From a virus, in the IMG/VR virus record IMGVR_UViG_3300033233_000034, positions 1-64,000 of that record: a DNA stretch of 64,000 nucleotides; one strand, given 5' to 3'. The notes under the pieces are model-generated. The model was not told where the DNA came from. It saw nothing but the letters and a program-made list of their open reading frames with translations, and searched no databases. Shown piece by piece: positions 7,269-14,827 of this stretch. Numbering within the stretch: the first letter of the stretch is position 1; the number at the start of each line of letters is the position of its first letter. The position numbers and the translations under genes are program-made.

Positions 7269-8808
7269 TACAGTGGAATTAACACGGGTACGACCCAACA
7301 CACTACCTCCAAAACAGGATAGGATGCTAGAGTCGTTACAAAACCCACTGTTAATAATACGGGAGCTTAACAACCGTAGTTTGTACCATTTTATAGAATG
7401 GTTTTGGCCCGTAATCTCAAACCAAGAGTTTAGTGGTAATTGGCATATTGAAAAGCTTTGTAAGGAACTAGAGGAAATAGCCACTCGTGTAGGTAACCGT
7501 GAACAAAAACTACATGACCTAATAATAAATATACCACCGGGTACAACTAAGACTATTACTTGCTCAATTATGTTCCCAGCATGGTGTTGGACAAAGTGGT
7601 ATTGGATGCGATTTATTACGGCCTCATATTCAAGCGCACTTTCATTGGAATCAGCAGAGTATTGTCGTGACCTGATACGTAGCCCCCAATTTAAGGCTAT
7701 ATACCCCGAGATTGATATCAAAGAGGATAAAGACACCAAAACAAACTTTAAGATAATAAAAAAGGATTGGTGGCACGGTAAACCTAATAAGTGTCCAAGA
7801 ATACTAAACGGAGGAAATCGTTACACAACATCAGTAGGAGGAACCTTGATGGGATTCCATGCTGATATTATAGTTTGGGACGACCCGATTAACCCTACAC
7901 AGTCTGTTTCGGATAAAGAGCGTGACATAGCGACCAGATGGATAGATCAGACTTTACCTACTCGTAAGACCGATAAGGGAATCAGCGCCGTTGTAGGGGT
8001 AATGCAACGCCTCCATCAGGATGACCCTACCGGACACATCCTTAATAAGAAAAAAGTAAACGTAAGGAACATTTGCTTACCCGGTGAAATACGTAATTAT
8101 CGTGATAAATTAAACCCCCCAGAATGGGCTTCCTATTATAAGGATGATTTATTAGACCCTGTTCGATTATCATGGAAGAATTTAAAAGACCTTGAAGCAG
8201 ATTTAGGACAGTATGGTTATGCTGGACAAATTGGACAAGACCCGACCCCCGCAGGTGGGGGAATGTTTAAGGTTGATAATTTTATCTCTGTTCAGAATCC
8301 ACCCCCACCTGCAATGGTTATACAAACTGTTCGTTATTGGGATAAAGCTGGTAGTGAAGGTAAGGGAGCTTATACCGTAGGAGTAAAAATGGCTCGACTA
8401 AGAAATGATATTTATATAGTGTTAGATGTAAAGCGGGGACAATGGAGCACTAATCAACGTGAACAGATTATTCGTAGTACCGCAGAAGCAGATGGACGGG
8501 ATACTGTTATTTACGTTGAACAAGAACCGGGATCAGGGGGTAAAGAAAGTGCAGAAGGATCAATACGTAATTTAGCTGGTTTTGCTATTTATGCAGATCG
8601 ACCTACTGGTGATAAAGTATATAGAGCAGACCCATATTCAGTACAAGTAAATAACGGAGCGTTTCAAATATTAAAAGGGGATTGGAATCATTTGTATTTA
8701 GAAGAACATCGGTTTTTCCCTTATGGAAAATATAAAGATCAAGTGGATGCTTCAGCCGCAGGTGCAAATAAATTATTTGGACGGAAAGTAGTAACGAGAA
8801 TAACGTAA
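7252..8808 (+). CDS. terL: Terminase large subunit
   Basis: 518 aa packaging motor. ATPase: adenine/Walker A region NIPPGTTKT (about 94-100) and Walker B IIVWDDP (about 206-212), followed by a coupling-motif region. The nuclease domain begins near residue 360 (RYWDKAGSEGKG, first acidic residue) with later acidic residues in VIYVEQEPG (about 419-427) and near DASAAGANKL (about 497). It cuts concatemeric DNA and drives it into the prohead. The start at 7252 lies inside terS, a common overlap. The identity is firm. Confidence 0.97.
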   Translation: MYTETDTVELTRVRPNTLPPKQDRMLESLQNPLLIIRELNNRSLYHFIEWFWPVISNQEFSGNWHIEKLCKELEEIATRVGNREQKLHDLIINIPPGTTKTITCSIMFPAWCWTKWYWMRFITASYSSALSLESAEYCRDLIRSPQFKAIYPEIDIKEDKDTKTNFKIIKKDWWHGKPNKCPRILNGGNRYTTSVGGTLMGFHADIIVWDDPINPTQSVSDKERDIATRWIDQTLPTRKTDKGISAVVGVMQRLHQDDPTGHILNKKKVNVRNICLPGEIRNYRDKLNPPEWASYYKDDLLDPVRLSWKNLKDLEADLGQYGYAGQIGQDPTPAGGGMFKVDNFISVQNPPPPAMVIQTVRYWDKAGSEGKGAYTVGVKMARLRNDIYIVLDVKRGQWSTNQREQIIRSTAEADGRDTVIYVEQEPGSGGKESAEGSIRNLAGFAIYADRPTGDKVYRADPYSVQVNNGAFQILKGDWNHLYLEEHRFFPYGKYKDQVDASAAGANKLFGRKVVTRIT

Positions 8809-8814
8809 AATAGT

Positions 8815-10284
8815 ATGGAACGGATAAAACCTAAAATAACAGTTAATAAGGAGCAAAGTTTACAAACCTTGGCTTCTGCACTGGTTTCTCGTGCAAATAT
8901 GGCAGCTTCACTGGGACAACAAACCTATGGTGGTAATCGGGATATATACCAAGCTCTTGGATACCCAATAACAATCACATATGAGGATTATGCTGCCCGT
9001 TATTTACGTCAAGATATGGCTAAGGCTGTTATAGACCGTCCTGCAAAAGCCACATGGCAGGGAGAATTAAATCTACAAGAATCAAAAGTAAAAGAAGACT
9101 CAGCTTTAGAGACAAAATGGAAACTGCTAAATAAACAACTGAAACTGAAATCAAAGTTTAGTCGTGTAGATCGTCTTTCTGCTATTGGTAGTTATGGTGT
9201 TCTACTCTTAGGTTTAGATGATGTTACGAAACGTGAACATTGGAGTAATCCTGTGACAGTAGGAACAAGGAAATTACTATATGTAAAACCTTTTGGTGAA
9301 GGTTCAGCGAAAATATCCTCATTTGAAACCAATCCAGGTAATCCACGCTTTGGGTTACCCCTGATTTATCAGGTTTCATTATCAGAACCCATATCAGGGA
9401 CTACCACAGGTATTACTTCTACTATGTCATCAGAAACTGTTAATGTTCATTATTCTCGTGTTATTCATATTATAGATGATATTTTAGAAAATGAAGTAGT
9501 TGGTACGCCACGGTTAGAGGCTGTTTTTAATCGTTTAATTGATTTAGAAAAAATAGTTGGTGGTGATGCTGAAATGTTTTGGCGAGGAGCACGTCCTGGA
9601 TTTCAAGGCAAGGTGGATAAGGATTTTCAACTCACCACTTCCGCTAAAGCTGATTTACAGGCACAGATAGATGAATATGAGCATAACCTTCGTAGAATGT
9701 TAGTTAATGAAGGGGTTACTTATGAGGCTTTACAACAAGCTATATCTGATCCTACAAATCACGTTGATATTCAGATACAAATGATTTCTGCTGTTACAGG
9801 TATTCCCAAACGTATTCTCACGGGTACAGAACGTGGGGAATTATCATCAGGACAAGATGCTACGGAATATCGTACCTATGTACAGAATCGTAGAGAAGAT
9901 CATGCTGAAACACATATAGTCCGTCCGTTCGTGGATCGTTGTATTGAAATAGGGGTATTACCTAAACCAAAAGTAGAGGAAGAATATAATGTCGTATGGA
10001 GTGATATATTTGCTATTTCAGAAAAAGAATTAGTGGATGTTGGACGTGCTCGAAGTGAGGCTCTTAGGAATTATACTACATCACCTATGGCGGAAGCAGT
10101 AATACCACCAGAAGCATTCAAGGAATTTTTCTTAGGTTTAAATCCAGATCAAATAGCTTTGATGGAAAATATGGATGCCTCTACCGAAATTCGAGAATCT
10201 ATGAGTTTATTTGAGCAACAAAATAATCCTTCAGCAGCAGTCCTTACACGGAAAGCAAAACAACCTATTAAAAAAAGTAGTTAA
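8815..10284 (+). CDS. Portal protein (DUF1073-like)
   Basis: 489 aa. The sequence matches the DUF1073-type portal: an N-terminal YLRQDMAKAVIDRPAKATW region, SAIGSYGVLLLG, the RVIHIIDDIL segment, and the stem/crown helices (DLEKIVGGDAEMFWRG, VTGIPKRILTGTERGELSSGQDA). Portals form the dodecameric gate through which DNA enters and leaves the head and dock TerL. It follows terL with a 6-base gap. It begins MERIK, like several unrelated proteins in this window. Confidence 0.92.
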   Translation: MERIKPKITVNKEQSLQTLASALVSRANMAASLGQQTYGGNRDIYQALGYPITITYEDYAARYLRQDMAKAVIDRPAKATWQGELNLQESKVKEDSALETKWKLLNKQLKLKSKFSRVDRLSAIGSYGVLLLGLDDVTKREHWSNPVTVGTRKLLYVKPFGEGSAKISSFETNPGNPRFGLPLIYQVSLSEPISGTTTGITSTMSSETVNVHYSRVIHIIDDILENEVVGTPRLEAVFNRLIDLEKIVGGDAEMFWRGARPGFQGKVDKDFQLTTSAKADLQAQIDEYEHNLRRMLVNEGVTYEALQQAISDPTNHVDIQIQMISAVTGIPKRILTGTERGELSSGQDATEYRTYVQNRREDHAETHIVRPFVDRCIEIGVLPKPKVEEEYNVVWSDIFAISEKELVDVGRARSEALRNYTTSPMAEAVIPPEAFKEFFLGLNPDQIALMENMDASTEIRESMSLFEQQNNPSAAVLTRKAKQPIKKSS

Positions 10285-10287
10285 AAA

Positions 10288-11244
10288 ATGACAGATTATA
10301 CTACATACGTTCCGATAACATATGCTAAGGCTGTTTTTGATCCTACACATACTACTACTCTGCGAAACGCATTTGCAGCGGAAATGGCTCGTAGGTTTGC
10401 ACGCCTGTGTATTGCTATTAAGAACAAAATTGTAGATGATGATTGTTTTGGGCTTAATGAAATTAAATTACAAATCAATATTGGGGAATTTAATTTTCCT
10501 CGTTCTGCTGAGAAGGTACAAGCCTTTATGAAGTGGTTACAGCAACAGGTAGATGAAGGTATTTTAAGCATAAAAGTATATGAACAAGTAGGTGAAGCTA
10601 TTGATCGAGCATGGACAAATTTATACATAGTTGATTCGTATAAAAGGGGCATCATTCGGGCAAGATATGAATTACAAAAAGCGGGTTTTAGTAATATCCC
10701 GAGCATAGAAGCTACTGGTGGAGTTCAGATGTCAATGATGATCCCTGTTCATGCTGATAGATTAGGTTTGTTGTATAGTAGGGCATATACAGACTTAAAA
10801 GGAATTACGGCTGCTATGGATACTCAAATCAGTAGGATACTTGCACAAGGTATAGCTGATGGTGATGGTCCAATGCTTTTAGCAAGGAAACTGGTTAGTA
10901 CCATAAACGGCTCAGGTATGGGAGATTTAGCACTAATCGATAAATTAGGTAGATTTATTCCAGCAGCACGTAGGGCGGAAATACTTGCTCGTACGGAAAT
11001 TATTAGAGCACACCATCAAGCCACAATTCAAGAATATCGTAATTGGGGAGTTTGGGGTGTAAATGTATTAGCGGAAATGGTAACAGCTGGGGATGATAGG
11101 GTTTGTACTATTTGTGAGGAATTAACTCTACATAATCCATATACATTAGATGATGCTATGAACTTAATACCTGTTCATCCACAATGTCGGTGCACCACCA
11201 TACCGTTTGAATTAGGTGTTGATACTTTAATTAAAAAGAATTAA
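10288..11244 (+). CDS. MuF-like minor head protein
   Basis: 318 aa. The C-terminal half shows the phage Mu gpF / SPP1 gp7 signature: ARTEIIRAHHQATIQEY near 230-250, then a CTICEELTLHNPY segment and the metal-like HPQCRCTTIP near 298-308. These proteins sit on or near the portal and can be ejected with DNA. The position right after portal is canonical. The N-terminal helical region has no recognised domain. Confidence 0.9.
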   Translation: MTDYTTYVPITYAKAVFDPTHTTTLRNAFAAEMARRFARLCIAIKNKIVDDDCFGLNEIKLQINIGEFNFPRSAEKVQAFMKWLQQQVDEGILSIKVYEQVGEAIDRAWTNLYIVDSYKRGIIRARYELQKAGFSNIPSIEATGGVQMSMMIPVHADRLGLLYSRAYTDLKGITAAMDTQISRILAQGIADGDGPMLLARKLVSTINGSGMGDLALIDKLGRFIPAARRAEILARTEIIRAHHQATIQEYRNWGVWGVNVLAEMVTAGDDRVCTICEELTLHNPYTLDDAMNLIPVHPQCRCTTIPFELGVDTLIKKN

Positions 11245-11245
11245 A

Positions 11246-12676
11246 ATGGAAGATTCAAAATTAGGGATTTTAACCAATTTGAAAATAAGTGGTTATTCTG
11301 TTGAGGAAAAAACTCATCAAGAAAAGAAACATTTGGTAGTCCCAGTCACCATGATAGTAGAAGGAGTTCTAGCGGGTAGCCGTGGACCACTTTTACATCT
11401 TGCAGAAGATTTTGGTAAATTTCCTGCTTCATGGGATGGGATACCAATAGTAATAAATCATCCTGAAAAGGATGGTGTAGCTATATCTGCTAATAATGTA
11501 GAAACGATTGATACAGGACTTGTAGGGCGTGTGTATAATGCTTTTATGGATGGGTCAAAGTTAAAAGCGGAAGCATGGCTTGATCCTGAACGTCTTTCTG
11601 TTATTTCCCCAGATACGTTTAGTGCAATAGGTTTAAAACAAGCGATTGAAGTAAGTGTTGGTGTTTTTACTGAAGAGGAAAAAGAACCCGGCACGTATGG
11701 AGACATAGAATATAATGCGATAGCCAGAAATCATAGACCAGATCATTTAGCTCTTCTGCCCGGCGGAGTTGGTGCTTGTTCTTTGAAAGATGGTTGTGGT
11801 ATCAGAGTAAATAATAAGCAATTAAAAAAGAAAGGAGAGAATGATGAGATGAATATACTCACACAGGAACAAATAGGAATTTACAACCAAGTAAAGTATA
11901 TCTTTCGAGGTATTACTGATAATTCCACAGGGGGATTAAAGGAAAAACTGGAAAATTTGCGAAAATTGGTTGATAGTTTGGATAAACCTTCAGATCAAAT
12001 GGGTAACAATGGAGTTTATAATTCGTTGGAAGAAGCCTATGATACTTATTTGATTTATGAACAATGGATGTCTGGTGGAGGTGATGACAAGTGTTTTAAG
12101 CAAGGTTATCAAATAGATGCTACTGGAGAAGCAACTTTCATTGGAGACCCTATTGAGGTAGAAAAGATTGTTACCTATACCCCAGTGATTCAACAGAATC
12201 AATTCACAAGAGTAAAAATTAATAAAAATAAAAAAGAAAGTATGGATTGTACCCTATGTGTAAAAGCAAAGGTTGATACATTGATCACTAATGCTATATT
12301 CACGGAGAATGATCGAACAGAACTAGAAACCCTTTCGGAAAAAGTTTTGGATCGAATGATAACTCCACCAACACCAGCTATTGAAGCTCTATCCGCTGAA
12401 GATAAAGCAGCTTTAGATTTTGGAAAAACTCAAATTAAAGCTCAAAGAGATTCTAAAATAGCTTCTATTACCGCTAACACGGCAGAAGGTGTTTGGACTC
12501 CTGAAGTTCTTGCTAGTATGTCGGAAGATATGCTGGACAGAATTGTAAAAACCCTTCCTAAAAATGAGGAAGCACCAGATTATTCTATGCAGGCAGCCGG
12601 AAGGAGTTTACAAGCTAATGCCATTGGTAAAGTAACCCCTTTATACCCTGCTGGAGTTGAGGTTGAAGGAAAGTAA
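11246..12676 (+). CDS. Prohead protease and scaffold-like protein (DUF2213-like)
   Basis: 476 aa. Residues 20-185 resemble DUF2213 prohead proteins: WDGIPIVINHPEKDG (about 73-87), EVSVGVFTEEE and RPDHLALLPGGVGACS (about 166-181), whose His and Ser fit a serine protease site. The C-terminal portion (about 340-476) is acidic and helical, like a scaffold. In between is an insert (about 200-340) of unknown fold containing YDTYLIYEQWMSGGGDDK. Such fusions cut the scaffold during head maturation. The protease function is inferred from family; the catalytic residues are not proven. Confidence 0.8.
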   Translation: MEDSKLGILTNLKISGYSVEEKTHQEKKHLVVPVTMIVEGVLAGSRGPLLHLAEDFGKFPASWDGIPIVINHPEKDGVAISANNVETIDTGLVGRVYNAFMDGSKLKAEAWLDPERLSVISPDTFSAIGLKQAIEVSVGVFTEEEKEPGTYGDIEYNAIARNHRPDHLALLPGGVGACSLKDGCGIRVNNKQLKKKGENDEMNILTQEQIGIYNQVKYIFRGITDNSTGGLKEKLENLRKLVDSLDKPSDQMGNNGVYNSLEEAYDTYLIYEQWMSGGGDDKCFKQGYQIDATGEATFIGDPIEVEKIVTYTPVIQQNQFTRVKINKNKKESMDCTLCVKAKVDTLITNAIFTENDRTELETLSEKVLDRMITPPTPAIEALSAEDKAALDFGKTQIKAQRDSKIASITANTAEGVWTPEVLASMSEDMLDRIVKTLPKNEEAPDYSMQAAGRSLQANAIGKVTPLYPAGVEVEGK

Positions 12677-12706
12677 AAAGAATACTAATTTAAAACAATA
12701 AAGATT

Positions 12707-13165
12707 ATGGCTTACAACACAATTAAAATTAAAAAGTACTCAGACGTAATTGAAGAGTACCCAGCTTTAACCACAACCATTTATCCCGGATATTTGATTG
12801 AAGTTGATGATGCTGGAAAGGTAAAGGTACACGCTACTGCAAATGGTACCGTTTTACCTATGTTTGCTTTGGAGGATGAATTACAAGGTGGTAGTATTGA
12901 AACAGCTTTTGCTGCTCTTGATAGAGTTCAGTGCTGGATTCCCGGACGTGGTGATGTGGTTTATGCACAATTAGCTGATGGTGAAAGTGTAGCAATTGGT
13001 GAGTTCCTTTCCAGTGATGGTACAGGAAAACTTCGTAAGTATGATGCTATTGCTTCTGGTGGAGTAGTCGAAGCTCCTGAATGTATTGTAGGGGTTGCCC
13101 TTGAAGCTGTTGATATGACCGTTTCTACTGATCCTTCTGGACGTATTAAAGTAAGAATTAAATAA
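12707..13165 (+). CDS. Head decoration / capsid-stabilising protein
   Basis: 152 aa, beta-rich and acidic (TTTIYPGYLIEVDDAGKVKVH near 24-44, then alternating strands, ending GRIKVRIK). Size, position just before the major capsid gene and strand pattern fit a DUF2190-like or similar trimeric capsid decoration protein. There is no sequence motif to prove it. It could alternatively be a minor head protein. Confidence 0.65.
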   Translation: MAYNTIKIKKYSDVIEEYPALTTTIYPGYLIEVDDAGKVKVHATANGTVLPMFALEDELQGGSIETAFAALDRVQCWIPGRGDVVYAQLADGESVAIGEFLSSDGTGKLRKYDAIASGGVVEAPECIVGVALEAVDMTVSTDPSGRIKVRIK

Positions 13166-13189
13166 TTTAAAGAAAGGAGAAAAATACAG

Positions 13190-14299
13190 ATGGAAGCAAA
13201 TGTAGATTTAATTAGTAATGGTTTGTCACAAGGAATGGTGGCTAATCAAATAGCAAACAATGGTCGTTTGAACTTGGGTCAAATGCGTCCGTTTATTGAT
13301 GCTGATGGTAAACCTTATATTACTACCTATATGGGTGGTGATCCAAAGGCAGCAACAAGTTGGAAAACCGAATTAATAACCAATGCTACTGCTACCCTGA
13401 GAAGGGATGAGTGGAAACAATTGGATGCAGCGATCATGGAACCAGCTCGTTTTCGCCTTGGAGGTATTCAGGATTTGATTGATAAAGGTTTGACTTTTAA
13501 TCTCGGAAATGCAATGGGAACTACCGTGCTGGAATGGCATGATGTTTCTGATGCAATGGAGGCCAGTTTAACAATGGATGGTGTTAGCCGTGGAAATGGG
13601 GATCGTCCAGTTTATCAACACAATTACTTACCTATCCCGATAGTCCATGTTGATTATGAAATCAATGCTCGGGTGTTAGCATCTTCTCGTAGTTTAGGAA
13701 ATCCTTTGGATACTACTTCTGCGGAACGTGCTGCTCGTAAGGTTTTGGAGAAACTGGAAGCAATGTTATTCTCGGATACTACTTATTCCTTCGGGGAGAA
13801 AGATAGTCGTTCTAAAAATACCATTTATAGTTATCTAAATCATCCTGATAACAATCTGGTTACTTTGACCCATAGTTGGTCAGCTGCTGGTACGACTGCT
13901 GCTGAAATTCTTGCTGATGTAATGAATATGAAAACGGCCAGTGTTGATGATTATCATTATGGACCTTGGATGCTTTACATTCCTTCTGCCTACGATGCAA
14001 AATTGGATGAAGATTATGGTTCAACAGGAACTACAAATACTTTAACTATTCGTGATCGTATTTTGAAAATTGCGGGCATTACTGGAATCAAAGTAGTTGA
14101 TACTTTAGCTACTGACCATGTTTTGTTAGTTCAAATGACCCCCGACGTTGTTCGTTTGGTTCGTGGTATGGGTTTACAAAATGTAGAATGGGAAACCGAA
14201 GGTAAATTTGTTACCAAATATAAGGTGTTAACTATACAAGTTCCTCAAATTCGCTCAGATCAAAATCTGAGATCAGGTATTGTACTTGGTACACCGTAA
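13190..14299 (+). CDS. Major capsid protein, HK97 fold
   Basis: 369 aa. It carries the conserved-looking segments of encapsulin-related HK97-fold coat proteins: VYQHNYLPIPIVHVDYEINAR (near 145-165), SRSLGNPLDTTSAERAARKVLEKLEAMLF and a C-terminal A-domain core with VRLVRGMGLQNVEWETEGKF. Multiple copies build the icosahedral head. An AAAGGAG Shine-Dalgarno sequence 12 bases upstream suggests strong translation. No delta-domain is obvious, agreeing with the separate scaffold in the upstream gene. Confidence 0.9.
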   Translation: MEANVDLISNGLSQGMVANQIANNGRLNLGQMRPFIDADGKPYITTYMGGDPKAATSWKTELITNATATLRRDEWKQLDAAIMEPARFRLGGIQDLIDKGLTFNLGNAMGTTVLEWHDVSDAMEASLTMDGVSRGNGDRPVYQHNYLPIPIVHVDYEINARVLASSRSLGNPLDTTSAERAARKVLEKLEAMLFSDTTYSFGEKDSRSKNTIYSYLNHPDNNLVTLTHSWSAAGTTAAEILADVMNMKTASVDDYHYGPWMLYIPSAYDAKLDEDYGSTGTTNTLTIRDRILKIAGITGIKVVDTLATDHVLLVQMTPDVVRLVRGMGLQNVEWETEGKFVTKYKVLTIQVPQIRSDQNLRSGIVLGTP

Positions 14300-14353
14300 T
14301 CTATTTTAAGGGCTAATCATGCCATTAATTTATAATCATTAAATTAATTTATT

Positions 14354-14824
14354 ATGGAACGTATAAAGAAATCAAAAGTAGTAGAGCAAATAGATGAACA
14401 AGTAGTAGCTACACCTAAAAAAGCTACAATTACTGTAAAAGAAAAAGAGGATGTTCTTGTTCCTGTTTTAAAGAAAGAAATTGAGGAAGAAGTTGAAGTA
14501 ACCACAAAGTTATTATGGAAAAAAATCGGTGGGGGTTCACTCCGTTGGAAAAATCAAATAATTAAGCCTAACCAAGAATTTTGGGCTGATCCATCAGAAT
14601 TACCCCGTACTTTTTTACCTTATTTGAAATGTTTAGAGGCTACTAAATTTGAAGAAATAAAGAGTAAAAGAATATTAGAAAAAACAACTCCTGAAGGACT
14701 GTATACTTTAGTGGAAAAGAAAAAGGGATTGTGGGCAGTCGTAGGAGCTTCTGGAAAAGCAATAAACGAAACTTTACTAAGTAAAGAAGCAGCAATAGAA
14801 TTATCTAATAATCTTAATACTTAA
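14354..14824 (+). CDS. Structural-operon protein of unknown function, 156 aa
   Basis: Begins MERIKKSK, with a Lys/Glu/Val-rich low-complexity N-terminal half. A compact C-terminal domain follows (GGGSLRWKNQIIKPNQEFWA, near 60-80, then LPRTFLPYLKCL). Small proteins like this commonly lie between capsid and connector genes in phages. Here it directly precedes the sugar-modification block, four bases away. It might link head decoration to the head, but that is inference. Confidence 0.6.
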   Translation: MERIKKSKVVEQIDEQVVATPKKATITVKEKEDVLVPVLKKEIEEEVEVTTKLLWKKIGGGSLRWKNQIIKPNQEFWADPSELPRTFLPYLKCLEATKFEEIKSKRILEKTTPEGLYTLVEKKKGLWAVVGASGKAINETLLSKEAAIELSNNLNT

Positions 14825-14827
14825 AAT